A DNA stretch of 58,787 nt from Gymnopilus junonius (Eukaryota; Basidiomycota; Agaricomycetes; Agaricales; Galerinaceae). The translations under genes and the position numbers were made by a program. The notes beneath the pieces are model-generated. The model searched no databases and was not told the DNA's origin. It saw only the letters and a program-made list of their open reading frames with translations. Positions 45,436 through 56,654 of this stretch are shown here, piece after piece. Numbering within the stretch: the first letter of the stretch is position 1; every line of letters starts with the position of its first letter. Location: positions 1 through 58,787 of the forward strand of contig JADNYJ010000219.1 of NCBI GenBank assembly GCA_015501075.1, read 5' to 3'.

Positions 45436-45444
45436 CTTTATATA
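45436..45444 (-). promoter_or_regulatory. TATA box upstream of the small acidic-protein gene
   Basis: It reads TATATAAAG on the minus strand, followed by a long C/T-rich leader (45300-45410) typical of strong fungal promoters. Confidence 0.45.
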
Positions 45445-46463
45445 GCACTACCCAATGGCACTCACGCACGCCCATGCGCACGAGGAGGCGTATGTTATGT
45501 ATGCGGTAATACTAGTGGGGAAATTTACATGAAAACCTTGTAAGGAAACTGGGACAGCTGCCGCGATTTTTCTTTTTCTCTTGGTGATGAGAATTCAAGA
45601 ATTCAAAAAAGAAGGCTGTGGAGAATGAATTGGACTTGAAATTTCCCACTCAGGAGCCACCCCCTCGATTTATTAGGCCTCTCGGAGTATATGCTGGGTC
45701 GAGTGGTACATGCATGCAAATCTGCGACTGACAAGTTGGCGACTTCTGCATTGATACCGCACTATTCAAGCTGGCGTTTGAGCTATATTTGGAGGACAGA
45801 GGACGACTGATGCACTGCTTGTGCTTGTCAGTGACGCTATCGCTATCTTGCATATGATGAGCATGGTTATTTTTGAGAGATACATTTCGTAGCCAATAAG
45901 GTCTGTTGAGTTGGCTCGTGGCTGAGACAATGGGAGCATTGAACAAGTCTAAGGAACCCGCAGATTGACATCGGCATGATAGAAGCCAGGAAATTTTTCG
46001 CCCACGAAATGGTGAATCGACCACTGTCAATGATCAGCGTTTTCTCATCGGATTCTTTCTTAAAAGACACGTCGAGTCTGCCATTGAAGTGTTGAGGTGT
46101 CAGGTCGCATTACCAAGCTAGCCTTCTTTGTTTCCCAGAAAATTTTGTATTTATTATTCTCATGCTCGTCCAACGAACGTCTTGTGTGGTGGTGGCGTAG
46201 GAATACTGTATACATTGACACCATATGTAAAAGATAGTGGTCAGGAAACTTGAAAGAACGGTCAAGCCGCACCTTGTGTTCCTTATGCTGTGATAATGGA
46301 GTCCTTTTGTCCTCCCAAAAACCGAGGCTGCAACATTAGCTTCTACTTATTCGACAACGACAAAACGTAAGTCAGAATGGAGGATTGACTGCGTATGATT
46401 GTGGAGGCATGGCAGGCGATAGAGAGAGGAGAGAGAGGTAAATCAAGTTGTGGTATGGTGGAC
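45445..46463. other. Intergenic, nothing convincing
   Basis: Minus-strand frames at 45650-46030 and 46060-46272 are open but show no domain or splice support. Confidence 0.35.
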
Positions 46464-47685
46464 CTAGCCTAGGTTTGGGTACGACCCAGACGAATGGACC
46501 GCTTCAAGGCGAGATTTCTTCAATCTATCATCCAATAGGTTGATGACTGTCTCCATCCCTAGCAAAACCCCCTTATCGGGACCTTTTCCAGGAACGAGGT
46601 TGGTGTGAGCAAAGTCGATGAGTCTGACAACAAAAGGGAGTCCAACTTTCTTCGGTTTGGTTTCATCATCATCATCGTCTTCTTCGTCACTGTCTTCTTC
46701 GTTGTCCTCTTCAACAAAGTAACGAGTAAGGGCCTCTTCTGCACGGTCCCAGTCTGCTTCATAGATAATGAGCAAACTCGCGGCGATCATCCTGATTTCC
46801 AACGGTTCGTACACTTCCCGAAGCAGTACTACCTCTTCTCGGATCCCTTGCACAATCGGCGTCAGAAGCTCGATAGGGAGGCCAAAAGAGTATGAGGACG
46901 TCGAATCCGACATGTCAATGTCCTCGCCAGATGTGGGGCCAGCCACAGGAAGAAACTCAGATTGCCCGAAGAGCGGAAAGAATTTGGCAATCCCCTCGCC
47001 TAGCTGGTGAGGTTTGAGAGATTTTCCATACGTTTTCGGCGTTTGGATAGGCTTGGAGGTCGCATTATCGTAGACCTAGAACGAATGTTACGCTCAATAA
47101 CAGAGATGCGAGGAAAAGAGACGAAAGAAGAATATACAAACCTGGAATCCAGTCACCCTTATACCCGTCTCTCCAGAGGTCGTGTCCTTCGCAGCCTTCT
47201 CCATCCGTGCTTTCTTCTCAGGAGTGGCAGTGTCATCGTAGAGCACGGTACCGAGTTTGACATCCAGGATGTTGGGCTTGACGAATTGATAGGCAAGGTT
47301 CTCCAAGACAATAGACTGTAAAACAAACCATCAGGATCCATCAGATGCAACGAGTGAGATAAGAATACGTATCTTTCGGTGCCTTCGGGTCTTCATCCTG
47401 TAGAGGCTGCACGATGATATTCTCCGCCAGATTAGCATGCGATGGGTCGACCTGACCCTCAAGCTTCAGAGTGCCTAGAAATTGCGGGGTGAAGACGCGC
47501 AGTCCCTCTAGAGTTTTATCCTGCTGCAGAATTTGATAAAACTCGACTTCGCGAGGCAGAGCTGGTTTGATAAGTAGCGAGCCGTCCTCCGTGGTCATCA
47601 TCACCCCTACATGGCCAGCAACCTGTGTTGTCAGAGGTTGGTGGTTGCCTGGAGTTGGGCTTGGAGACAAGGATTGGCTATTCAT
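46464..47685 (-). CDS. ARG82: Inositol polyphosphate multikinase (Arg82/Ipk2-type)
   Basis: The exons are about 47685-47369, 47315-47142 and 47075-46464. It starts MNSQSLSPSPTPG. The N-terminal part reads GHVGVMMTTEDGSLLIKPA and REVEFYQIL; the second exon has VLENLAYQFVKPNILDVKLG with the family PxxxDxKxG inositol-binding motif; the C-terminal part has an acidic insert (DNEEDSDEEDDDDD) and RLIDFAHT, the metal-binding DFAHT motif. The enzyme makes IP4 and IP5 from IP3 and also acts in transcription control in yeast. At the first junction the phase is off by one; one more A in the AAA before GATAC would give RY-SIVLENL, so a homopolymer loss is likely. The symbol follows the yeast gene. Confidence 0.85.
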
Positions 47686-47689
47686 TGAT

Positions 47690-48092
47690 GAACTGAAGGA
47701 AGAAGGATAACAGAAGGGGATTTACATCAATGCTAGATCTTATTCTTCTGGCAGTGTTGATCTACAAATTGACGAGTCCTCGTGTTCTATCAGTTTTTGA
47801 ACTGAAAGGAAGAAAGTGAGACTAAGTCAACTTGCAATGCAAGCGAAGCATTCATCATTTCTTACTTTCTTACAATGAATCATGACATGTTCACGAAAAA
47901 CACTTCAAATTCTAACTACTTCTCAAAGTCATACAGCGGCTACACAGTACAAAACCTCCGGTGATTTATAACTTGAAATTACGTGCTTTAGAAGGAGCGG
48001 ACAGGGGGGACAGCGGCATCAGCACCCAGAGGTCCCTGCTGTGCGGCAGCGTCAGCAAAACGGTGGTGGTGTGGCCTGATGGACCTTCAGCA
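47690..48092. other. Intergenic between multikinase and His-rich protein genes
   Basis: No gene is seen. It would hold the multikinase promoter and the 3' end of the His-rich gene. Confidence 0.35.
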
Positions 48093-49124
48093 TCAAGGAA
48101 TTCGCCACGGTGGCGCCTCAAACCTCCTCAGCGTTGAACTCGCTGCGGTGACGTCTGAAACCATCCTCAGCTTCGAGCTCACCGAGGTGGTGGCGCCTGA
48201 GACCACCTTCCGTTCCGAATTCACCAGTGTGGTGGCGCCTGAGGCCACCTTCTGCCTCGAGTTCACCAAGGCGGTGGTGGCGTCTAAGACCACCTTCGGC
48301 GTTGAGCTCTCCAAGGTGGTGGGTCTCAAACCACCCTCAGCATTGAGCTCACTGTGGTGGTGTCTGAGGCTGCCAGTAGCACCCTCCTCCGCAAGTCTGG
48401 TTGCGTGCTTCTGCTTGAGAGCATGTTTCAATGCGTGCTTGGCCTTGATGCGCTCGAGGTGCTTGACAGCAATCTCATGATGAGGGTGGTTGGGATCCTT
48501 GGCAGCGGCACGAAGGGCCTTGAGGCGCCTGACTTGCTTAACGTGTTTAACAGCAGACGCATGCTTGGGATGGGTTGGGTCATTGTAAGCTGCACGCAGG
48601 GCTTCGTGATGAGCGATGGCCTTGGCCTTCAAGTGCTCAGGATGTGTGGGGTCAGACAAAGCCTCGTGTAAACGCTGGTGAGCGGCCTGGTGGTGAGGAT
48701 GAAGAGGGTTGCGAATGGCTTCATGACTCAAAGCGGAATGAGATCCCGCAGCCGGCGTGGCAGGCGTAACCGGGGTCACAGGCGTCACTGGGGTAGCAGG
48801 CGTTGCGGGCGTCACTGGGGTGGCAGGTGTAGCAGGAGTCGTGGGCTATAAAGCAAAATTATCAATGAAGACAGCTTAAATATGGCATGACCATGGACTA
48901 ACAGCATCACGAGCATCGAGCTCTTCGGAATCGAAGAAGCTGCGGGCATCCAAGGACAGTTCTGGGACTTCACGAGCAACGTAAGATACTTCGGAGGGAA
49001 CATCACGAGCTTCGATGTCGTATTCGCGAGCAAAGAAAGACGAGCCGACTGGGAGAGCAAGGACGCTCGTGGAACCGTAAGCAAGAGCGGTGGCAAGGAC
49101 GGCGAATTTAGCGGTGAGCTGCAT
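48093..49124 (-). CDS. Secreted His/Ala-rich repeat protein, unknown function
   Basis: Exon 1 (49124 to about 48902) starts with a signal peptide (MQLTAKFAVLATALAYGSTS, cleaved near VLALP), followed by an acidic DAR/ARDV repeat region that looks like a propeptide. A short intron leads to exon 2: a TPATPVTP repeat linker, then an Ala/His/Lys-rich helical region of imperfect repeats (LSDPTHPEHLKAKAIAHHEAL, YNDPTHPKHASAV, AKDPNHPHHEIAV), each near 30 residues. The end is a tandem 51-base repeat (HHxGELxAEGGLRR) whose frame shifts by one lost base near 48330; in the restored frame it would stop near 48118. I do not know the family. It may be a cell-wall or metal-binding protein; that is only a guess from the composition. 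Confidence 0.75.
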
Positions 49125-49385
49125 GATTGAAGATTTGAAAAGATTGGTAAAAAGGTGTTAAAAAACTGAGGTAATTTGTCAGACGACATTCAAGCAGGAG
49201 AGGAAATGATACGCACTGCGATGAAGTGTTCGTAAGGTCGTGAAGGAATCTAAGGACCAGCCAAAGACTGCGAGATAAGGAAGGACGACGGTCAGCATGG
49301 TGGACAGTAAGGGGAATGGAGAAGATAGGCGACTCACTTGATAGATGTAGCACCGGGCTTGGGGAATTACCTAGCAGGGGCTCTG

Positions 49386-49394
49386 CTTTTTATA
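49386..49394 (-). promoter_or_regulatory. TATA box of the secreted His-rich protein gene
   Basis: TATAAAAAG on the minus strand, about 260 bases before the start codon. A GTGAGT at about 49340 and a TCGCAG near 49218 suggest an intron in the 5' leader, which would explain the distance. Confidence 0.5.
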
Positions 49395-49399
49395 CGCTG

Positions 49400-50700
49400 A
49401 GACTAGCCCCATGCATTTGATTTCGGAGTTTTTCCCCGTTTCATGTCCATCGCGCCCGAGAAATGATGCAGGGGTGGAAGGCTATGCGATATCCTGTCAC
49501 CGCGAGGCGCTGGGAGTTGAATCGCCCTTCCATAGGATTTGCGTCCTTGCCCATTGAAAGTCAGACCAAAATGCAGAATTGTTGCTCGTGCTCTGAAAGT
49601 TTCCAAAACCTGAGAGGAAAATAAAGAGCAAGGGCTGGACTTTTGACGACAGATGCTGTAGTGGCCGCGTGTGTCTAACCAAATGAGGCTAGCGTGGATC
49701 AATGAGATTGAAATCAATTGATCAAATACACAGGGTGTCCGTGTCCGATGGCGAATTTACCTAGGAACTTGAAAAATTAAAATTCCTTGCTTCACATTTT
49801 CTCGCAAGCCTTGTCGAAATATGGGTCTATAAAGTCTCCGATTATCGCAAGCTCAAGCTCGCGGACACGCTACAGGTTGGAATCTGTTGTTATCTCGGCT
49901 CCTCCACCAATGCGTAGGCTCCGAAGACGTCGTCACTCGTGGACTCCTGGCGCTGGATTACGAACAGATGTTCGAAATGCTGTGTCTTGGTACGTAACCG
50001 ACGTTGATGATGAAAAATAATGACACGACTACGTGTAGCGACACACCTTCGAAAGGTCCGTAAAAGCCAAGCAAAAGCTGTTCCCTTTCATCGCGATGGT
50101 TACTCCAAGCAGGTCCCTTATTTGCCCGTGAAACCAGGCCCAACGTTGACCATGCTGCGACGCTCTGAGTATCAGTCAGGATCTGGACATTCAAATTTTC
50201 CTGGGCGACATAGGTACTCCCAATACTTGATCGCCGAGAGACAGTATGCAAGGGAAGTAGCAGCACATTATGCATACATATACGCCCACAATCGCGCTCA
50301 AATGTGGTGAGTGCAATGAAGCGGGTCCCGGGACAACGGGAATCCGGGATGGTGAAAAAATATTTCGACCATGTGACTGACGCGTCGACGGATTCGTTGC
50401 GTGACTCGCGTCTGTGGCGCCTGCGGCCTAATTCGGATGTGTTCCGAAATCGGTTGATGGTCCGAACGAAACAAAAGAAATTGTGATGGTCGTCCGGGCA
50501 ATTCCAGCTCCTAAAAATTGGGTTCCTGCTATGGTAAGACATTATTATACATCATGTTCCTAAGAGTGAATTATCAGGCATAGGCCCTTCAAACATAGTC
50601 CGAATTTTTGGGAGGTATACATTTGGTGGTATGAGCAAATTAGACATGAAGTTTCCTGGATTCAGACATTATCTGCTTAAGAGTTCTTGCGTAGAGTTGG
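49400..50700. other. Region without a supported gene
   Basis: Open frames overlap on both strands (49958-50542 minus, 50020-50310 plus). Neither shows a domain or convincing splice signals, so none is called. Confidence 0.35.
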
Positions 50701-51184
50701 TCAGTCATCAAGATATCCTCAGCTTCAGGATTATCACAGTATGACGAGCTTTGAGATGGAATCGCCGCATCCGCAGCTCATGAGTATGTTTATTGACGTA
50801 TGAAGCAAGAACCTCAGGCGTCGTAGTATATGTTTTTACCACAAGACGGCATGGGCATCCCAGCTCGAGCTTCTTGGATGGCCTTTTACCATTCTTCTGG
50901 ATGCCTGTTCCCCGCCTGATGGGTTCTCGAGAACAAATATACGTCGTCCTAGTCTTGCAGGCGGGTGAGCAAAATTCTGCAGGTGTTCGCTTGTGGAAGC
51001 TGACGAATTCTATGCAGTTAGTTGTCTCTTCTCGAAGTTTCCACTCCTCCAGAGCAGCAATGTTTGGGTACCGTAGTGGATATAGTCCTGAGTTGAGGTC
51101 GTGTTGGAATGAATGCCGATGGTGACGCGAATTCTGGTCCAGATTACCGTCTTGCTGTACAGAATTTCCTGCAGCTGGCTCCAT
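50600..51184 (-). pseudogene. FAR1/MULE-type zinc-binding domain protein, partial
   Basis: From the ATG at 51184 (MEPAAGNSVQQDG) the minus strand encodes a domain with Cys and His in the pattern of the WRKY-GCM1/FAR1 fold found at the N-terminus of Mutator-like transposases: TTYICSRE, a Gly/Lys-rich loop, LELGCPCRLVVKT and YVNKHTHELRM. One lost base at about 50740 moves the frame; it goes on as DNPEAEDILMTDQLYARTL and stops near 50655. No transposase catalytic domain follows. It may be a degraded transposon piece or a domesticated DNA-binding protein; the assignment rests on the motif alone. Confidence 0.5.
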
Positions 51185-51253
51185 GTTGAAGAAGGATGTC
51201 AACGGACAAGCACTATGGAAGTCATGGGAGAAGATGAAGTAGGATGGAGACAC

Positions 51254-51916
51254 GAAAAATTTTCAAACAAATAAATTGATGGGAAGATCCATTGTTCCTT
51301 CGTCGGGTAGATCAAATACATTGCTCTTTATCATTCGCTTTTTCACTATTAGATCATAGTCCTGACTTCTTTACGCCACTACAACGTGTCCTTTTTTGCT
51401 ACGCACTTAAAAAAACTATTTCAACTTAACAGTCAGGAAAGAAAATCATTGAACGAGATGCCTTGGGTGTACTAGGTTTGCTTAGAAAAATCAGTCCAGG
51501 ATACTTTTCATCCAATCATTACGTTCTGCCTGAAACAAAAAAACCTGGAGAATCTGGACTAAGACATCAATGACATCAATATCTGACGTCAATTCCCTAC
51601 AAATTGTCTGTTCTACAACTCAACATCGTACTAAATTGGAGTGTTCAACTATGATATGAACGAAGGACCTTCCTTTCGCCCTCGTTCAGTGAGAGGATAT
51701 CGATCAGGTGGCATGATCGCACAGCCAGAGATCGGAAGTAATACGGGCCGAAAGTGAAGATATGGCCCTTGCTTGTCAGGCCATATGTCAGTAATGACTT
51801 TAAATGGCCCGAAAGAGTACTTGAAGACTGAACGACCAGGATGAATGGATGGCTATCTCGAAGGAAATTCGAAGAAATAGCAGCTGTCGAGTAGCTAAAA
51901 CAATAATAGAAACCGT
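51254..51916. other. Intergenic, nothing convincing
   Basis: A/T-rich stretch with no gene that I can support. Confidence 0.35.
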
Positions 51917-52743
51917 CTATTCCATTAGGCCTTCCTCTTGAGGGTCTAGGATATTTCGCGATATGTTCTCACCAAATCCGCCGAGGAAGTCGAGGGTCCT
52001 AGAGAAGAGAGAGTCGAATTCGTGAAAGAGGCCCATTCGTGAAAGCATTCCTGAGACGTCCCCCAGGTCGTCTGCTTGGGTATCCCGCACATCAGGTTGA
52101 GACCGTTGACTGGACAACCACTCTTCCAATGCAGATTGACCCGTAAAAAGAAGGCTACGCAGGCGCGTGAGGTCTGTCTGGCTGGCTGGAGTCGATTTCA
52201 AAGTGGATGCCTCCTCGACTGGAACAACAAGATCTACTCCCTCTCTTGTCTCTGGATCCCACACCTGCCCTTGTAAAACGGAAAGCCAAGCCTGATCGAG
52301 GTCATCCAAAAAGTCAATAAGATCCTGTAATGTTTGGTGAATGACGGCATTATCTCTACCAAGCTTGTAGCCAGGTATGGAACTGATCAGATCGCCGGTC
52401 AGACGAAGGAGGTAGGCTATACGAAGACCAGTTGAAGGATCTAGAGGGGGTATTTGGAGAATAAGGGCAAGAAGGCGTCCGACAGCCTCTATATATGCCG
52501 ACAGAGTTTTGAGAGCAGATGTTTCTTCCGAGCTGAGATACAAGCCATCGTGCTCAATAAGAATAGGTGCCAGTCCGAGATTTAACCGTACCGTTTCTTG
52601 AAATGACGCGTAAGTTCCAGTATGTTTTCGTCCAGATATTCCACTAGCTTTCTTTCCTGTCTCGAGGTAAGAGGCCGCTGGCGCAGCGCCGATGTATGTG
52701 AAATGCCACTGTGCGCGTTTTCATGAGAGTTTGTAAAGGACAT
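51917..52743 (-). CDS. Conserved-looking hypothetical protein, helical
   Basis: Exon 1 begins at 52743 (MSFTNSHENAHSG) and contains RQERKLVEYLDENILELTRH. An intron of about 60 bases (near 52597-52536, GTACGG to CTCAG) joins in phase to SEETSALKTLSAYIEAVGRL and LLRLTGDLISSIPGYKLG. The protein has about 250 residues, is largely helical by composition, and has no signal peptide or membrane segment. The C-terminus is acidic and amphipathic. I do not recognise a characterised family, so no function is given. The intron fit and even composition support a real gene. Confidence 0.65.
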
Positions 52744-53078
52744 GATGGGCCTTCTCTCCGCAAAGAATACGCCAAAATGAAAAAGATGAAATACTGTTGG
52801 TGGTGGTGAATGGTGAAAACAGGAACCTTAATCAGCCTCCGTATCCTATCCGGGTGCCGGACCCCGGTTTTCCGGATATGAGAGTGGCGCCGTTGGGTTT
52901 ATTTTTGGAGAAATATAATTTGAACACTAGCCACGTCCTCTCTCCTCTGCTGCCAGTACTACAGTCGATTGTGTTCGACTTCAGCAGCATCACTTTCCAA
53001 AATCTCCTTCAAGATAGTAACACGTTTCTCTGCCGTTAACAAAACCCGTACTTTTCGAGGGTTACGGTGGGGTTCACG

Positions 53079-54653
53079 ATGTCGGTCAACGCGATAGACC
53101 CTCAGCTCAGGGCGCCCCCCCAACTGCAACATATCTCATTACCTGGAATAACTCATTTACCCCAGGAAGTTGCCAGAACCGAGGACCAAATAGGAAACAT
53201 CGACATGCAATATCCCGGAGCGTATGCTGGGCTCTCGCCGATCGTACAAATTCCGATTGAAATTACAGTTTCGATTTTCCAAGAGGCTATCCGCGGAGGT
53301 GAAAATAATTCTCAGATCGATTTTGCGTGCACATTATCCCATGTCTGCCACTTATGGCGTTCAATCTCTCTTTCTCTTCCGACGTTATGGACTTCCTTCG
53401 AATACAAACATCGACGCTCTGACCTTCATCGCCTCTCTACTTATCTCCAAAGATCTTGCAACCAATTGCTGGATCTCCGCTTCGAAATTGGACCTACCGA
53501 CAACGACCATCTTTGGCGGGACCTGTTGCGGAAGGCCGTGGAACATGTATCCCGTTGGCAGCGTTTTGCCTTGCTCTTCGAATCGCGCATGAAGTATCCG
53601 CATAACATCTTCTCAATATTTAAAACACTTTCTGCACCAAACCTTGAAGTAATAGAGGTTGGAATGGACCCGTCGTCAGAGGGACAATTTCCGCTCGCCA
53701 ATTCTGCACCTTTTTGCTTTAAAGGTGGTGCTCCAAAACTGCTACAAGCCAGATTTGATTCCTGGTCTCTCAAGCTCTCTAGTCCCTTGACGAGTATCAC
53801 CACACTTCAAATAGCTCATCCAAGAGACCACCGCGAGACACTTACTTTTGCTTCTTTTCTCGACCTGTTGAAGTCATCTCGTTTAGTAAATTTGTCCCTT
53901 TCGGGACCTGCTTATCATGAGCCACTACAAGGAACCTGGCCAGCTGTAGCACCAGAATTGAGGAACTTCAGGATCGCTGATTGCGATGCCGTGGCTTTCA
54001 ACCTTTGGAATTACGTTAAGGCTCCAAAATTGGAGCTTCTCATTATCATCGACGCCAATCCGAACACACTGAATCAAACCCTCCTACCTAATACAAATTC
54101 GCAACAATCCGATGCAGATCAAGGACCTTTTCCTTCTCTAAGTACTCTCGCTTTCGTCAGTTGCCGGATCGATAGCCTTTCACTTTCGCGGATTGCCAAC
54201 CTGACAAAAAGTGTGACCAGTCTTTATGTCAATGATTGCGATTGTAATGGCTACTTCTCCGAAGACAGCAATCCCCTCACCATAATGACCAACCTTTCTC
54301 CGGGAACGATCCTTTGGCCGCAGCTCCGTGCTGTATACTGCGCCATGGAAAACTTTTTCCAAGAATTCAAGGATTTGGAGGGGATTCTTAATGCCATTAC
54401 CTGCCGGCAGGATTTCCTGAGGACCCATTGTATTTTGAACTTACTGGATTCGGACGCGAAAGCTTGGGAGGAACGCGATCCTGATACCTGGAAGGAACTT
54501 CTGGCAGGAGGTTTTTTTATGACATGGGTGCCGGTGGCCGGTATGGACTTGGTGCCTTGGCCTCCCCAATTCCTCCAGAAGTATAGCCATCGATGGGACC
54601 ATATATTTATGGCATGCTATAGTGGCAAACCTAATAAATTACTTAGTACATAA
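53079..54653 (+). CDS. F-box protein, DFVPWPPR family (divergent)
   Basis: A single-exon gene of 524 residues from the ATG at 53079 (MSVNAIDPQLR). The N-terminal coiled coil of its relatives is replaced by a proline-containing stretch. The F-box is at about 55-110 (IVQIPIEITVSIFQEA, LSHVCHLWRSISLSLPTLW), then leucine-rich stretches (FKGGAPKLLQARFDSWSL). The tail is DSDAKAWEERDPDTW with MDLVPWPPQFLQK, a variant of DFVPWPPR. The frame is intact. The presumed role is an SCF substrate adaptor; the target is unknown. Confidence 0.85.
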   Translation: MSVNAIDPQLRAPPQLQHISLPGITHLPQEVARTEDQIGNIDMQYPGAYAGLSPIVQIPIEITVSIFQEAIRGGENNSQIDFACTLSHVCHLWRSISLSLPTLWTSFEYKHRRSDLHRLSTYLQRSCNQLLDLRFEIGPTDNDHLWRDLLRKAVEHVSRWQRFALLFESRMKYPHNIFSIFKTLSAPNLEVIEVGMDPSSEGQFPLANSAPFCFKGGAPKLLQARFDSWSLKLSSPLTSITTLQIAHPRDHRETLTFASFLDLLKSSRLVNLSLSGPAYHEPLQGTWPAVAPELRNFRIADCDAVAFNLWNYVKAPKLELLIIIDANPNTLNQTLLPNTNSQQSDADQGPFPSLSTLAFVSCRIDSLSLSRIANLTKSVTSLYVNDCDCNGYFSEDSNPLTIMTNLSPGTILWPQLRAVYCAMENFFQEFKDLEGILNAITCRQDFLRTHCILNLLDSDAKAWEERDPDTWKELLAGGFFMTWVPVAGMDLVPWPPQFLQKYSHRWDHIFMACYSGKPNKLLST

Positions 54654-54915
54654 AAATAGGCAGAATTTTTACTGACAGAGATTTAGCTGCATGATTGACA
54701 GAGCATTCCTTCGCTGCTGTTGAAGTTTCCCCTTGTTTCGAGAACATTGACCGAATATTATTGCGATTATAGGGTACATACATGAAGCAAACCGTATTGG
54801 GTAGCCTCCACGGAATTGTAAGATAGTTTAGGGACAGATGGAAGACTCGAGACTAGTCTGATTCTTGTACTTTCCAAATTTCCAGTTGAAGCAATCCTAT
54901 TTGGAATGCAACGAA

Positions 54916-56443
54916 TCAATGACTAAGGCAGCGTATGCCGAGAGAGAGAGAGAGGCGTACCGTACAAACACCATCTGTACCTTCCACCTCACTAGCAGGC
55001 CTGGCCAAAGGCACCTCCCTCATGGGCTTCTTCTCGCCACCCTCATCCTCTTCACCACTCCGCCGACGTTTCCACCCCCATCCCATGATAGATAACCAAC
55101 CCTTCTGGTCTTCCTCAAGTTCTCCGTTAAACTCTTCTTTCCACTCTGAATTATCCGACAACAATCTATCTATGACCAATTTGATCCCGTGGTTCCTAAT
55201 ATCAACGGACCAGCCGAGTTTCTGGACTGTATCGTAGCGGATGGCTTGACCTAGGTGACAACGCGTTTCTAGGGCGAAGCCACCGATAGCGCAAAGGGAC
55301 GTGACGCCTGTACACGTACCCATTGGAATGGGCTACAGAGCAATATAATAAGAACGTTTTTCGTGAAAGATGGATTGTTGTGGAACTCACGTCAGCAGTA
55401 TTATATACGTGAACGATGTGATGAGTAGAGGGCTGAAAAGGGGGTATTCAGATATAGCCGTCTTCGGAATCACGAGAACGCACTGGACTTGGTAGATGCA
55501 GCCTTTGAGCAGCCAATCTTTCTGCGGGTGCTTCAAATGCAACTACAGGGGCGCCAAATGTGGCCCCCATGAGGGCAGCCAATCCACCACCCAGGGAATG
55601 GCCGGTCAACCAGATGTTGGCATGTGGGTATAAATAAGTGACGTTGTGGTAAAGATTCTACAGAGATTTTTAAGCCTGAGTGCGATTTTAAAAACGATGA
55701 AAACGTACCAGACCAAGAGGGTAAAATAGACCGTCGTCTTTCATTGCTTCCTCAACGCAGTCAGTATCGCACCGATACCCGCCGTCGAAGCAGTCACAGA
55801 CGGTTGACCAAGTGGGACCAACACGTGCGCAGCAGCAGGAGAATAGAAGGTTATCATTCTTCTTGTCCTTGCTCACGGTAGGACCACCTCCACCAACGAG
55901 CCATCCAGTAGAGGTACCCTTGATGGCTATTACAACAGTCGAATTGTCGTTGGAGACGAAGACGTGCCCTCGCATGCCGTCTTCTTCAGGCTGCCACCCA
56001 AACGGATCTGAGTTCCAGCCGTCAGAGATGTCGTACCACTCCCCAACGGTAGAGTTATCAGCAGCATAGGTATTGAACGCCATCTTTGCTAGCTGCTGAA
56101 GAGTGCTACGTTTGGTCACATCCGGTGATAGCGTATCCCAATCTTGCCACTCCAAAGCTGGGGTCACTCCTGGGTCGCGGTTCCGACGAGCAGCATGGAA
56201 AGCGGAGGTGGATTCAGGACGTGGTATTCGAATATTCTGAATTGGTATCGTAAATTGACTCTCTGCCCCCAATAAAGAGGCCTCCGGTTTGATATCGGAG
56301 AAGATAATTCGTGAATCATTCGTGATAGCATGAAGATGGCGTAATTGGAAGCTTATGGACGTTCCGTCAGGCTCTGGGGGATATGAAGTCCACAAGAAGG
56401 TTGTTATCAGACTCTGCAAGGTTACAGGAAGTCCTAAGAGCAT
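54916..56443 (-). CDS. ATG15: Autophagy-related lipase Atg15
   Basis: The start is at 56443 ([12 protein letters not shown]); a hydrophobic N-terminal segment (about residues 3-20) fits the single signal anchor of Atg15. Exon 1 holds NSDPFGW and [10 protein letters not shown], then the Cys-rich part [10 protein letters not shown]...[14 protein letters not shown]. Exon 2 (from about 55657) has the lipase motif GHSLGGG with the catalytic Ser, followed by [13 protein letters not shown]. After introns near 55480 and 55370 come [10 protein letters not shown] (catalytic Asp region), [20 protein letters not shown] and a charged tail. Atg15 reaches the vacuole through the multivesicular body route and breaks down autophagic body membranes. 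All parts are present and in order. Confidence 0.9.
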
Positions 56444-56654
56444 GGTGGTCGTTGAAGGGGTTCAAGGAAGAGAGACGCTTTCGTCAATGCATGCGATTAC
56501 TTATTCACGTGGAGGCAATTTAATCACGTGACGCCCTTACGCGTCAGCCAACGACGCGCTGAGGTGGTTCTGGACTCGGAAATTCCATATTTCTAGCATC
56601 CGGATTCTACAACGATGGTACAGACCAAGAATGCATAAAATATGAATCGAGAAA

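Noticed and set aside
49958..50542. 194-residue minus frame
   Set aside because: No recognisable domain, no promoter or splice signals, and overlapping frames on the other strand.
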